Assembly (NCBI GenBank): GCA_900753975.1
Contig: CAAEBC010000017.1
Span: 1-64,000 of the forward strand
Length of the DNA: 64,000 nucleotides
Direction of reading: 5' to 3'
Source: Clostridia bacterium
Lineage (GTDB): Bacteria; Bacillota; Clostridia; TANB77; UBA1234
In this document: positions 44,706-54,659 of the stretch, in pieces
Layout: each line of letters begins with the position of its first letter
How positions within the stretch are numbered: position 1 is the stretch's first letter
Translations under genes and position numbers: made by a program
The notes under the pieces: generated by a model
What the model was told of the DNA's origin: nothing
What the model saw: only the letters and a program-made list of their open reading frames with translations
The model's database searches: none

Positions 44706-46559
44706 ATGAAAGAAGTTTTAGAGAATCCTATTTTTAAATTAATATTAAGTCTTATTCTTATGCTTGCTGGTATACTTTTGCCAATAAGTAACACTTTTAA
44801 GTTAGTTTTATATCTTTTATCTTATGTCGTTATTGGATATAAAGTAATTATAGCCGCTATTTCAAATATATTTCATGGCGAATTTTTAGATGAAAACTTT
44901 TTAATGATGATTGGTAGCTTAGGAGCTATCATTACTGGTGAATATTCAGAAGCAATAGCTGTTATGTGGCTTTATGAAGTTGGTGAAATGTTTCAAGACT
45001 ATGCTACTGAAAAATCAAGAAAATCAATATCTAGTTTAATGGATTTAAAACCAGAATATGCAAACATTGTGAAAGATGGAAAACTTCAAAAAGTAAAACC
45101 AGAGGAAGTTAAAATTTCAGACGTTATAGTTGTAAAACCTGGCGAAAAAATACCTCTTGATGGAATTGTAGTTGAAGGTTCTAGCCAAATAGACACATCT
45201 TCACTAACTGGTGAATCTGCACCTATAAGTGTAAAAGAAAATTCGCCTGTACTTAGTGGTACAATAAATAAAACTAGTCCTTTGAGTATAAAAGTAACAA
45301 AAGAATTTAAAGAATCTACTGTTTCTAAGATATTAGAACTTATCGAAAACGCTAGTAGCAAAAAAACAAAATCTGAAAACTTTATAACAAAATTTGCAAA
45401 AGTTTATACTCCAGTAGTTGTTGGATTAGCTCTACTACTTGCTTTCGTTCCACCGATGTTTTTAGGGGCTGATAAACTTTTAGAATACATTTATAGAGCA
45501 TGTTCTTTCTTAGTAATTTCTTGTCCTTGCGCTTTAGTAATATCTGTTCCTCTTGGATTTTTTAGTGGAATCGGCAGTGCTTCAAAACAAGGTGTACTTA
45601 TAAAAGGTAGCAGCTATCTAGAAGCTCTATCAAAAGTTGATACAATATTTTTTGATAAAACAGGAACTCTTACAAAAGGAAATTTCGAAGTAACAAAACT
45701 TGTTCCTAATAATATTTCAGAGGATGAATTACTTAAAAATGCTGCTCTTTGCGAAGTTTATTCAGATCATCCAATAGCTATGTCAATTAAAAGAGCTTAT
45801 GCCAAAGAGCTTGATAATTCTAGAGTTTCAGATGTTAATGAAATCTCTGGTCGAGGTGTTTCTTGCATTGTAAACGGAAAACACATTTATGCTGGTAATG
45901 AAGAACTTATGAAAGACCTAAACATCTCATATACAGCTGCGGACGATATTGGTACTCTCGTATATGTAGCAATCGATAATAATTTTGCTGGATATATTGT
46001 TATAGCAGACGAAATAAAAGAAAATACAAAAAATACAATTAAAAAACTAAAAAATTCTTGTAACGTATCAAAAATTTCAATGCTAACAGGCGATAACGAG
46101 AAGATCGCAAAAAGTGTTGCAACGACATTAGAAGTAGATGAATATACAGCCAAAATGTTACCTACAGATAAAGTTGAAAAGATAGAAAATGCCTTGAAAA
46201 ATAAAACTCCAAATAATTTAATTGCCTTTGTTGGTGATGGAATAAATGATGCTCCTTCACTAATGCGTGCAGATATAGGTATTGCAATGGGTAAAAACGG
46301 TTTAGATGCCGCTATTGAAGCCGCAGATATCGTAATTATGGATGATGATATTTCAAAAATAATAACTGCTATCAAGATTTCTAAAAAAACAATTAGAATT
46401 GTAAAAGAAAACATCGTAATTGCTTTACTTGTAAAACTAATTGTTCTAATCCTTGGAAGCCTTGGTCTTGCTTCAATGTGGGCAGCAGTATTTGCAGATG
46501 TTGGTGTATCTGTGTTAGCTATTTTAAACTCAATGAGATGTGGAAGATTAAAATCATAA
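44706..46559 (+). CDS. Heavy-metal P1B-type ATPase (Cd/Zn/Pb exporter)
   Basis: A 617-residue membrane pump. It lacks an N-terminal metal-binding domain. The actuator TGES is at 168-171, the membrane metal site CPC at 273-275, the phosphorylated Asp in DKTGT (317-321), and GDGINDAP near 516. The CPC site plus a CadC-like regulator indicates export of Zn, Cd or Pb. RBS AGGGAGG. Monocistronic with a terminator. Confidence 0.92.
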   Translation: MKEVLENPIFKLILSLILMLAGILLPISNTFKLVLYLLSYVVIGYKVIIAAISNIFHGEFLDENFLMMIGSLGAIITGEYSEAIAVMWLYEVGEMFQDYATEKSRKSISSLMDLKPEYANIVKDGKLQKVKPEEVKISDVIVVKPGEKIPLDGIVVEGSSQIDTSSLTGESAPISVKENSPVLSGTINKTSPLSIKVTKEFKESTVSKILELIENASSKKTKSENFITKFAKVYTPVVVGLALLLAFVPPMFLGADKLLEYIYRACSFLVISCPCALVISVPLGFFSGIGSASKQGVLIKGSSYLEALSKVDTIFFDKTGTLTKGNFEVTKLVPNNISEDELLKNAALCEVYSDHPIAMSIKRAYAKELDNSRVSDVNEISGRGVSCIVNGKHIYAGNEELMKDLNISYTAADDIGTLVYVAIDNNFAGYIVIADEIKENTKNTIKKLKNSCNVSKISMLTGDNEKIAKSVATTLEVDEYTAKMLPTDKVEKIENALKNKTPNNLIAFVGDGINDAPSLMRADIGIAMGKNGLDAAIEAADIVIMDDDISKIITAIKISKKTIRIVKENIVIALLVKLIVLILGSLGLASMWAAVFADVGVSVLAILNSMRCGRLKS

Positions 46560-46568
46560 AAAGTCAAA

Positions 46569-46610
46569 TGGGGACTGAAAACAAAAACTGTTTTCAATCC
46601 CCAATTTCTT
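46569..46610 (+). terminator. Terminator of the metal-efflux ATPase gene
   Basis: A 14-bp near-perfect stem, TGGGGACTGAAAAC (46569-46582) with GTTTTCAATCCCCA (46590-46603), followed by ATTTCTTATTTT. Confidence 0.8.
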
Positions 46611-46647
46611 ATTTTCCTTCATCCATAGCTATTTTTAACTAAATATT

Positions 46648-46685
46648 ACAAAAAGGTGCGACTTTTAAAATCGCACCTTTTATTT
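46648..46685 (-). terminator. Terminator of the rplU-rpmA operon
   Basis: AAAAGGTGCGA (46651-46661) pairs with TCGCACCTTTT (46671-46681), with T runs on both strands. Confidence 0.85.
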
Positions 46686-46690
46686 TAATA

Positions 46691-46951
46691 TTATTCTTCG
46701 ATAGGTTGAATAGAAACTTGTTTCTTATCTTTACCTTTTCTCTCGAATCTAACGATACCGTCAGCTTTGGCATAAAGTGTATCATCACTGCCCTTTCCAA
46801 CGTTTGTACCTGGATGAATTTTTGTTCCTCTTTGTCTTACTAGAATATTTCCAGCTAAAACAAATTGTCCATCAGCTCTTTTAGTACCAAGTCTCTTTGA
46901 CTCACTATCACGTCCGTTTTTGGTACTACCCATACCTTTTTTATGTGCCAT
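46691..46951 (-). CDS. rpmA: 50S ribosomal protein L27
   Basis: An 86-residue L27. It begins [20 protein letters not shown]. Most Firmicutes have a cleaved N-terminal extension (about nine residues ending FFA) in front of this; here there is none, and the ysxB/prp protease gene that removes it is also missing between rplU and rpmA. ATG after AAGGGGAG. Confidence 0.95.
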   Translation of the reverse strand: MAHKKGMGSTKNGRDSESKRLGTKRADGQFVLAGNILVRQRGTKIHPGTNVGKGSDDTLYAKADGIVRFERKGKDKKQVSIQPIEE

Positions 46952-47007
46952 GTTTCTCTCCCCTTTCAGTTTGGAATTCTATTAGCATTTTCTTAAATCC
47001 TAATTAA

Positions 47008-47367
47008 TTATTCAGCAGCTTCTGTTTCTGTTGCAGCTGCTTTCTTTGAACTAGCTCTTTGGCTAATCTTTTCAATTTTAATCTTTGTATATGGTTGTCT
47101 ATGACCTTGAGTTTTTCTCTCATTTTTCTTAGCCTTGTATTTATAAACAAGAATCTTTTTAGCTTTTCCGTGTTCTAAAACTGTAGCTTCTACTTTTGCG
47201 CTTTTAACAGTTGGTGTTCCAACTTTAACTTTATCACCATCAGAAAGTAATAATACTTTGTCAAAAGTAACTTTTTCGCCTTCGTTTACGTCTAGTTTTT
47301 CAACGAAAACAACATCGCCTTCGCTAACTTTGTATTGTTTACCACATGCCTCGATTACTGCGTACAT
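47008..47367 (-). CDS. rplU: 50S ribosomal protein L21
   Basis: A 119-residue L21 with the family start [14 protein letters not shown] and [11 protein letters not shown] near the end of the core, then an Ala/Thr/Glu-rich C-terminal extension of about 15 residues. ATG 47367 has GGAGGTG; the frame continues six codons upstream without its own site. First gene of the rplU-rpmA operon. Confidence 0.95.
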   Translation of the reverse strand: MYAVIEACGKQYKVSEGDVVFVEKLDVNEGEKVTFDKVLLLSDGDKVKVGTPTVKSAKVEATVLEHGKAKKILVYKYKAKKNERKTQGHRQPYTKIKIEKISQRASSKKAAATETEAAE

Positions 47368-47494
47368 ATCGAGCACCTCCTTCATATAAAACTCGCTAAT
47401 CTCTTCTTTTTAGGTAGCTATGTAATAGCATTTATAACCATAATTAGGCGGATTACACGACTAACATTATAATATGGCTCCCAAGTTTTGTCAA
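47368..47494 (-). promoter_or_regulatory. rplU promoter and leader
   Basis: TTGACA (47489-47494), a 17-bp spacer and TATAAT (47466-47471) on the minus strand, followed by a leader of about 90 nt. Firmicutes often carry an autoregulatory L21 leader here; I do not see a clearly matching fold by eye. Confidence 0.7.
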
Positions 47495-47520
47495 CCATTT
47501 TTTGAATTTAAATTTTATGC

Positions 47521-47549
47521 TTGACAAGTTGTTTTTTATGTGGTACTAA
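47521..47549 (+). promoter_or_regulatory. Possible comM promoter
   Basis: TTGACA (47521-47526), a 17-bp spacer and TACTAA (47544-47549, weak -10). Confidence 0.5.
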
Positions 47550-47626
47550 TTTTGTTACAAGCTTTTTGAGAGCGATTTTTTCTTGTGGGATTCCCACAAA
47601 TATTTCCAGTTTTTTAGGAGGTTTTA

Positions 47627-49160
47627 ATGTTAATAGGTATTAAAAGTATGTCTTTGCATGGTGTAGAAGGCTATCTTGTTGATGTGCAGGTTGATGTAAG
47701 TAGTGGAATGCCTACTTGGGAAGTCGTTGGTTTGCCTGATACAAGTGTCCGTGAATCAAAAGAACGTGTCCGTGCTGCCATTAAAAATTCTGGCTATTAT
47801 TTAGCAAGTCGCAAGATAGTGATAAATCTAGCACCCGCCTATACGAAAAAAGAAGGCTCATTCTTTGATTTGCCGATTGCAGTTGGAATTTTAAACGATA
47901 TAGAAGTTATTAAATGTTCAAATATAGACGAATATTTATTTATCGGAGAATTATCTTTAGATGGCAAGTTAAACAAAATAAATGGAATTCTTCCTATGTG
48001 CATAGAAGCACGCAATCTTGGAATTAAAAATGTCATTATTCCTTACGAAAATCGTCTTGAGGCGGGAATTGTTGAAGAGATTAATATTATTCCAGCTAAA
48101 AATTTAGCTAGTGTAGTAAGTCATTTAAATGGCTCACAGACTATCCCAAATTTCACAACATCTAAAGATGAAATTCTTTTAAGTTCTAACAAATCAAACG
48201 TAGATTTTTCAGAAGTAAAAGGTCAAGAAAATGTTAAAAGAGCTTTAGAAATTGCAGCTGCTGGAGGTCATAACTGTTTGCTAATTGGTAGCCCTGGCTC
48301 TGGAAAAACTATGCTCTCTAGAAGATTACCCACTATTCTTCCCAACTTAACTTTTGAAGAAGCTCTTGAAATAAGCAAGATTCATAGTATCGCTGGTACA
48401 TTACCTAGCGAGAATTCGCTTATAAATGTGCGACCTTTCCGTGCACCACATCACACCGTTAGCGCCACAGCACTTACTGGTGGAGGCAGAATTCCAAAGC
48501 CTCGGCGAAATAAGTCTCGCCCATCATGGAGTACTTTTCTTAGATGAACTTCCAGAATTTAATCGTAGTGCCTTAGAATCATTGAGGACTCCTCTCGAAG
48601 ATAGAATGGTTACAATTAGTAGAACAAACTGTACGTTATCATATCCTAGCAACTTCATGCTAATTGCTAGCATGAACCCTTGTCCGTGTGGATATTACGG
48701 TTCGAAAGATAAGGAATGTTCTTGCTCTGAGACTGCTATAGAAAAATATATAAATAAAATTAGTGGTCCACTTTTAGATCGTATTGATATTCATATCGAA
48801 GTACCAGAAGTGAAATACGAAAATCTAGAAAACACTTCTCCTTCTGAAAGTTCTGCCGAAATAAAAAAACGTGTAAACGATGCAAGAGAAATCCAAAGAA
48901 AACGTTATCTAAATCATAATATTTTTTCAAATTCAGAACTATCCCCAAACTTATTAGATGAATATTGTAAGCTAGACACTCAATCAAAAGAATTAATGAA
49001 AAAAGCTTTTGATAAACTAGGTCTAAGTGCCAGAGCTTACGGAAAAATCTTAAAAGTTGCTAGAACAATTGCCGATTTAGATTCTTTTGAAAACATTCAA
49101 AAAATTCACATTGCTGAAGCCATTCAATATCGTTCACTCGACAGAAAGTACTGGAAATAA
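47627..49160 (+). CDS. comM: ComM/YifB-family AAA+ ATPase read through a +1 frame change at CGG
   Basis: Residues 1-292 come from ATG 47627 (RBS TTAGGAGG); after CGG at 48503-48505 the frame moves +1, and 218 residues follow to TAA 49158-49160, 510 in all, the usual ComM length. Skipping C48503 gives PKP-G-EISLAHHGVLFLDEL, matching the family at the junction. The N-terminal domain (1-180), Walker A GSPGSGKT (221-228), Walker B VLFLDEL and the CPCGYYG zinc-like site are present. Without the shift a 306-residue protein lacking Walker B is made. ComM is a helicase for branch migration in natural transformation. It heads the comM-yraN-dprA cluster. Confidence 0.85.
48503..48506 (+). other. +1 recoding site in comM (CGGC)
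   Basis: The upstream frame reads AAG-CCT-CGG-CGA and ends at 48547. Skipping C48503 gives CCT-(C)-GGC-GAA-ATA-AGT, encoding the family motif P-G-E-I-S. CGG is exactly in frame at codon 293 and is the only in-frame CGG of the gene. Confidence 0.75.
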
Positions 49161-49361
49161 AAGCACAAATTGATGGTATCCTTTCTTGCTTTGCAAAAGA
49201 AAGATAAATTTTTAATATAACTAAAACACAATATTTGATTATATTCTAAAATTTAAAACTATTTTTTGTTCAATTTCATTTGAATAAATAATATTACCAT
49301 TTACATTATTAAGCAAATTTATAAAATGGTATGAATTTTGAAACGAAAGGAGTAAATTAAC

Positions 49362-49745
49362 ATGAGTAAACACGAAAATAAAATTAAAGGAAATTTTGGC
49401 GAAAACATTGCCTGCGAATACTTAGAAAAAGACGGATATAGAATAATAACTCGTAATTTCAATTGCTTTTACGGAGAAATAGATATCATAGCAATTAAGA
49501 ATTCAGAATTAATTTTTATTGAAGTAAAAACAAGATGCCAAAATGAATATGGACAACCAATTGAAGCTATAAATTTCGAAAAACTAAAACATTTATATAA
49601 TTCAGCATCTTATTTTATGCATAAACAACACCTATCAAACGTTAATGTAAGATTTGATGCTATTGAAGTCGTAGTGTTTGGTAGTCATGATTATAAAATT
49701 AAACACACCCAAAATATAATAACTGAGAATCCAAATATGAGATAA
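49362..49745 (+). CDS. yraN: UPF0102 (YraN) family nuclease-fold protein
   Basis: A 127-residue protein with the YraN layout: GENIACEYLEKDGYRII, then NCFYGEIDIIAIKNSELIFIEVKTR, which contains the E-x-D-I/F-I-E-V-K motif of the restriction-endonuclease-like fold. Function is unsettled; it is often beside dprA, as here. RBS AAAGGAG. Confidence 0.88.
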   Translation: MSKHENKIKGNFGENIACEYLEKDGYRIITRNFNCFYGEIDIIAIKNSELIFIEVKTRCQNEYGQPIEAINFEKLKHLYNSASYFMHKQHLSNVNVRFDAIEVVVFGSHDYKIKHTQNIITENPNMR

Positions 49746-49925
49746 TATGAGAATTATTTATAATTCTTAATAATTAGGTACCCAAACCTAAAATTCAATA
49801 CCTCATTTAATACTAACACAAATGTAAATTCTATAATTCTTACATATAAATTATATTAAATATAAAAATCAAGAAAGGAGTCGTATGACTATATAAATTA
49901 TTAGATATGTCATACATACAAAAAT

Positions 49926-50780
49926 ATGAAAGATATACAATTAATTTCAAAACTTTGTAGCAAATATCCAAAAAAATTATTATCATTAGAAAATTCACCA
50001 GACGTGATCTACGCAGTTGGAAACCTAAATCTTTTAGATACATTTTCGCTCGCTGTTGTTGGTTCAAGGGCTTGTACTATGGAAGCAAAAGCTTTAACAG
50101 AGAAACTTGTAAAAGAACTTGCAACCTTAGGAATAACCATTATAAGTGGCATGGCAAACGGCATCGACAGTTTAGCACACGAAACAGCACTAAACTGTGG
50201 TGGGAATACGATTGCAATACTCGGCTCTGGATTTGATGTAGCAAAAGGTAAAAAAATATTCAAAAAAATTTTAGACGGTGATGGTCTAATCTTATCCGAA
50301 TATTCTCCAAAAGTCCCCGCACTTAAATACCACTTTCCTCAAAGAAATTCACTTATATCGGGTCTTTCAGACGGAGTAATAATTACAGAAGCAAGAAAAA
50401 ATAGCGGAACTTTGCTAACAGCTCAACATGCTTTAAATCAACATAAGCCTCTATTTACTTTTCCTTGGAACATAGATAACGAAAACTACTATGGCAACAA
50501 CCTCATATTAACAAAAGGTGCAAGAGGAATTTTATCTTACAAAGATATTATAGATTTTTACCCTAAACTTAACTTGCCACCATTAGAAAAAATATCACAA
50601 AAAACCATCCCGGAAGAATATAAAAACATTTATAAAACATTAAAAAATACGCCAATACCACTTGAGGTATTAGCGCAAGAAACTAATATTCCACTTAGAA
50701 ATTTGCAATCAACATTAACCTTTATGGAATTAGATGGTTATATAAAAAAGATGCCTAATAATTCTTATATAAAAATATAA
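49926..50780 (+). CDS. dprA: DNA-processing protein DprA
   Basis: A 284-residue protein that loads RecA on incoming single-stranded DNA. It has the Rossmann-like core (VVGSRACTMEA, ISGMANGIDSLAHETAL, ILGSGFDV, PQRNSLISGLSDGVIITEA) and a C-terminal winged helix (about 215-284); the N-terminal SAM domain of longer forms is absent. The ATG at 49926 has no close ribosome site; an AGGAG site instead serves a tiny leader ORF (ATG-ACT-ATA-TAA, 49885-49896), so translation may depend on re-initiation. Confidence 0.9.
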   Translation: MKDIQLISKLCSKYPKKLLSLENSPDVIYAVGNLNLLDTFSLAVVGSRACTMEAKALTEKLVKELATLGITIISGMANGIDSLAHETALNCGGNTIAILGSGFDVAKGKKIFKKILDGDGLILSEYSPKVPALKYHFPQRNSLISGLSDGVIITEARKNSGTLLTAQHALNQHKPLFTFPWNIDNENYYGNNLILTKGARGILSYKDIIDFYPKLNLPPLEKISQKTIPEEYKNIYKTLKNTPIPLEVLAQETNIPLRNLQSTLTFMELDGYIKKMPNNSYIKI

Positions 50781-50800
50781 TAAATTAAACAAATTTTATA

Positions 50801-51736
50801 TTAGTTACCAAATCCGGCTTCATATTTACTAACCCAAATACCAGTTAGTTCAAGTTGTTCTGTGCCATCATTAACTTTAAAAGCATCTGGACATGTATAA
50901 GTTTTTCCATTCGCACTAGTTGTATCTTTTATAAGATTACTAAAAATAATCTCTGATCCGGTCTCACCTATACTACTTGTAGTATATCTAGGAATCCAAA
51001 CGTAAGCACTTCCTTCTGTTAAAACCTTTTTCCCAACAATTTCGCTAAGTGAAGCACTTTTAACAGCTGCGTTGTCGTAGCCATCAAGTGTAAGTTCATC
51101 TAAAAGCATAACATTTGCCCAAGCTTTTTGGTCTTTTGAATAATCATACCAACCATCATCGTCAGCACTTGTCACAACCCAATCACTACCTTGTAATTTA
51201 ACAGGAATCATCCCTTTACTAAGTACAGGCTTATTTACTTTTTTGTTTTCATCATATTCTGTATTAGACAATACCGTCGTACCTCCTCCAACATCTTTTT
51301 TCAAATCATTTAATGAGTGATATAAAACACCTTTGTACATAACACCTTCAACTGAGATGACCAAACCGCTATCATAATTAACTAAAAACTTTCCAGTTGT
51401 ATTTTCCATTCCAAGTGCACTAAATTCGCTACGTTCATCTACTAAATACCAACCGTCATCACTGGAATATGTTTTTTGCTGGTCTCCTTTTCCTACCGTT
51501 ACCGGTGTAAATTCACTCTTTCCTATATAAGGGTAATACGTAGGATTTAACTTATGTACTAAATTTCTACTAGCGACCGCATCAATCAGTTCATAAGCAT
51601 CGTATAAAACTTGCGTCTCTGTAGCTTTTTCCATATTTTTAGTCAATCCATAATAAATAGTTATTGAAGCAATTATAATAATAACTATAATCGTTATTAT
51701 AAGGCTCACTATTGATATTCCTTTATTATTTCTCAT
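50801..51736 (-). CDS. Prepilin-like secreted protein, possibly truncated
   Basis: A 311-residue protein with an N-terminal prepilin-like segment: basic MRNNKG, then ISIVSLIITIIVIIIIASI, resembling the cleavage and helix of type IV pilins though without the usual Glu5. The rest (about 45-311) is a secreted domain ending in SAYVWIPRY and GIWVSKYEAGFGN, phrases seen at the start of formylglycine-type/SUMF1-like domains, which normally continue much further. It may therefore be cut short. The start is ATG 51736 after GGAGGGG. No pilin assembly genes are nearby. Confidence 0.6.
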   Translation of the reverse strand: MRNNKGISIVSLIITIIVIIIIASITIYYGLTKNMEKATETQVLYDAYELIDAVASRNLVHKLNPTYYPYIGKSEFTPVTVGKGDQQKTYSSDDGWYLVDERSEFSALGMENTTGKFLVNYDSGLVISVEGVMYKGVLYHSLNDLKKDVGGGTTVLSNTEYDENKKVNKPVLSKGMIPVKLQGSDWVVTSADDDGWYDYSKDQKAWANVMLLDELTLDGYDNAAVKSASLSEIVGKKVLTEGSAYVWIPRYTTSSIGETGSEIIFSNLIKDTTSANGKTYTCPDAFKVNDGTEQLELTGIWVSKYEAGFGN

Positions 51737-51802
51737 AATACCCCTCCGTATTTCTTCTTTTGTCTTAAGCACATTCTACTATAAAAACAATAAAAAATCA
51801 AC

Positions 51803-53545
51803 TTACACTTCTAGGTAATTATACTTTTCCTTTAGCTTATCTAAAATATTCTTTTCTCTATCTGAACAAGTCATGATAATAATTTGTTTATTTAACTTCA
51901 ATAAAGTTTTTAAAGTATTTTCTAATCTTTCATCATCATAATAAGCAAAACTTTCATCTAAAATTATAGGCAAATCTCCAAATTTTTTTGAGATACCCAT
52001 TCTAAAACCGAGGTACATTTGATCAATCGTACCCATACTAAGTTTTGAAATTGGAACAAGTTCACCAACAGAATTTTCAACTAACATTCCTTCATCATTA
52101 TTGTATATAACATCATTATATTTTCCATCCGTTGTCTTTCCGACCATTGATTTAATACTCTTTTCAATCTCTGGAATGACTTCTAGTTTAAGCTCTTCAT
52201 AAGCTTCGTCTAATTTTTGAATAGCTATATTAATCACCTTTGACTTAACTATTAGCTCTTCTTTTTTCTCAGTTAGGTCAGCTAACTGTTCTTCCAAATC
52301 AACTAGCTTATCTATATTTTCTTTTAGACTATTTTCTTCAATGTTAATTTTATGTATTTCCAAAATCAAATCATTCTTCTTCTTTTCGTATCCAGAAAGA
52401 AGATTTTTTAATTCTGGTGCACGTCTTTCAGCAAAAGACTGTTTGATTCCTTTTTGAACTAACTTTTCTAATTCTTTCTTTTCTTTTTTGTTAAGTTCTT
52501 CTTTTATAACTGCCAAATCTGGCAATTCGTTTGTGTTTAAATTTATCGTATTAGTTCTCTTCAAAATTACAATGCCAGAAATTGCAAGTACTAATTCTGC
52601 CAAACACCAAACATAATGATTAAAATAAACAAGTGCTACACTTGCAATTATAGTAGCAAATAAAATAAGACTTATATATAATTTTAATTTTGCTCTGCTT
52701 TTAGCTTCTTTTTCTTCTTTTTCTTTTTCTCTAATCTTAAGTGTCAAATCATACGTTCTTTCTTTATCCTCTAAAAGAGAAGTATATTTTTCACGTATTT
52801 CTAAAACCTTATTTATTTGTGCAATGTCATCATCAGTATTTTTTATTTGATCTTCAAATTTTTTTAGATTATTTTCCAATTCAACTTTTCTTTCTCTGTT
52901 TCTAAGAAGTTTTTGTTTGTTTTGTTCTTTATCATTAATTTCTTTATTTACTAAATTAATAGGTTTATTTCTAGTTCTATCTGTGCCAATTTCATCTAAA
53001 TATTTCTTTTGAAGTTTTGCTTTTATCTTTTCAAAAGAAACACCTTCTTGCCCACTTTGTATCATATTAGTTAACTTTTGAATTATACTTTTTTGAGATT
53101 GTAATTCTATAGAAGTGCCACCTTGCATAATCAAAATTGTATTTTCAAAAGTCTCTTCATCTATTCCAAAATAACTACTTCCAACTTCTGCACCTCTTGA
53201 TTTATCTTTGTTAAATTCAGAAGTAATATCATTTCCATCACTATCATAAACCTTACAATTGTTTCTGTTAAAGTCTCTAAAAACAGTATATGTTTTTTCG
53301 TCATTTTCAAATTCTAGTTTTCCACTAAAATCAATATCTCGCCAAGGCTTATATCTTTCAAATTCAGAGTATTCATTACCTGCTTTATTTCTATTAACCC
53401 CGTAAAAAATACCTTTAATAAAACCCGCAAGTGTTGATTTGCCAGTTTCATTTTTTCCATACAAAATATTTGTATTATCATCTAATTCTAACGATTTGTT
53501 TTCAAGATTTCCAAAACCATTAATCTGCATCTTCTTTATCTTCAA
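51803..53545 (-). CDS. SbcC/YhaN-like AAA ATPase
   Basis: A 580-residue SMC-like ATPase. Walker A is LYGKNETGKST (about 29-39), a long coiled-coil interior (about 190-450) is interrupted by two hydrophobic segments (about 285-325), and the C-terminal signature SKLSMGTIDQMYLGFRMGI and LPIILDESFAYYDDER complete the ABC ATPase head. It pairs with the nuclease encoded just upstream, like YhaO/YhaN of Bacillus. The start is TTG 53545 (RBS AGGTGGTG). Confidence 0.85.
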   Translation of the reverse strand: MKIKKMQINGFGNLENKSLELDDNTNILYGKNETGKSTLAGFIKGIFYGVNRNKAGNEYSEFERYKPWRDIDFSGKLEFENDEKTYTVFRDFNRNNCKVYDSDGNDITSEFNKDKSRGAEVGSSYFGIDEETFENTILIMQGGTSIELQSQKSIIQKLTNMIQSGQEGVSFEKIKAKLQKKYLDEIGTDRTRNKPINLVNKEINDKEQNKQKLLRNRERKVELENNLKKFEDQIKNTDDDIAQINKVLEIREKYTSLLEDKERTYDLTLKIREKEKEEKEAKSRAKLKLYISLILFATIIASVALVYFNHYVWCLAELVLAISGIVILKRTNTINLNTNELPDLAVIKEELNKKEKKELEKLVQKGIKQSFAERRAPELKNLLSGYEKKKNDLILEIHKINIEENSLKENIDKLVDLEEQLADLTEKKEELIVKSKVINIAIQKLDEAYEELKLEVIPEIEKSIKSMVGKTTDGKYNDVIYNNDEGMLVENSVGELVPISKLSMGTIDQMYLGFRMGISKKFGDLPIILDESFAYYDDERLENTLKTLLKLNKQIIIMTCSDREKNILDKLKEKYNYLEV

Positions 53546-53558
53546 ATTCTATCACCAC

Positions 53559-54608
53559 CTATTTCATCATTTGATAAATCATATCAATAATTTTATACAT
53601 CTCCGTTTTTTCATTATCATTCATATTTTCCATTTCATCTAGTATCTTTTTGGTAAAAACACCTTTTAGATTCTCTTCTTCTTTAATCGCTTCAAAATTA
53701 TATGGAATATTTGTTTCATCTCTGATATCACAAATATTTTTGCCAAGAGAATTTAAAGCCTCTACTAGTTCATCCATATTGAAATTTCTTGCACCTTTAA
53801 AAATCAATCTATAATAACTCTCATCATCCAGATCAAGAGCATCGATAACATCTTGAAATGTATTATACTTAGACAAATCAAATTCAATTCGTTTAAACTC
53901 TTTCGCTTCAGTATCAACAAACTCAATCTTACATTCATCTTTTGTTATCTCGCCTTTTACAAATCCGTGCTTTCCCATCTCGTCAAAGCCGCAAGAAACT
54001 AAACTTCCTGGATATATAATTCTAGAGTCGTCAACTTTCTTATCATGAATATGACCAAGAGCCACATAATCAAATTTCTTTAAATCCCTTTCTTTTATAT
54101 CATTATACTTATGCATAGCACCGTTTAATGTACCGTGTGTAATCAAAATGTTAATCCTATTTTCGTCTTCGATTTTTATATCTTTTATGGCAGCTTCATT
54201 ATCCATCTCATAATCTTCAAAGCCAACTCCATAAATATCTGCATCTTCTAAACTAATCATTCCGTATTCGCTTTTGAAAATAGTTACATTTTCCGGCCAT
54301 TCAAAAATCTCATAAGGAGAATCTTTGATAAACGGATCATGATTTCCAGGAGTAATAAAAATGCTAACATCTGGAATTAATTGAAGATTCGAAATAATAT
54401 ATTCGATAGTTCCTCTCTCAACAAAATTCTGTTCAAACAAATCACCCGCTATAAAAAACGCATCAACTTTTTCTTTCTTAGCAAGTTGAATAACATCCCT
54501 AAAAGCTTTCTTTTGTTCAATTCTTCTTTTTTTGATATACTCCCTGTTTCCCTTTAAAGAAATCATTGGCATATCAAAATGTACATCTGCGATATGTATA
54601 AACTTCAT
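53559..54608 (-). CDS. SbcD/YhaO-like DNA repair exonuclease
   Basis: A 349-residue metallophosphoesterase: HIADVHFD (D and H ligands near 6-8), AGDLFEQ (about 54-60), PGNHDP (near 90) and GHIHDKK (near 175), all metal ligands present. It works with the ATPase partner on DNA ends. The start is ATG 54608 after GGAGG; a TTG at 54620 is inside the ribosome site. Confidence 0.88.
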   Translation of the reverse strand: MKFIHIADVHFDMPMISLKGNREYIKKRRIEQKKAFRDVIQLAKKEKVDAFFIAGDLFEQNFVERGTIEYIISNLQLIPDVSIFITPGNHDPFIKDSPYEIFEWPENVTIFKSEYGMISLEDADIYGVGFEDYEMDNEAAIKDIKIEDENRINILITHGTLNGAMHKYNDIKERDLKKFDYVALGHIHDKKVDDSRIIYPGSLVSCGFDEMGKHGFVKGEITKDECKIEFVDTEAKEFKRIEFDLSKYNTFQDVIDALDLDDESYYRLIFKGARNFNMDELVEALNSLGKNICDIRDETNIPYNFEAIKEEENLKGVFTKKILDEMENMNDNEKTEMYKIIDMIYQMMK

Positions 54609-54659
54609 CTTTTCCTCCAATTCTTAAAACATACCTAAACGTAAATATTTCTAACACAA

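Noticed and set aside
45887..46597. 236-codon open frame antisense to the metal ATPase
   Set aside because: It has no ribosome site or recognisable features and mirrors the codon pattern of the P-type ATPase on the other strand.
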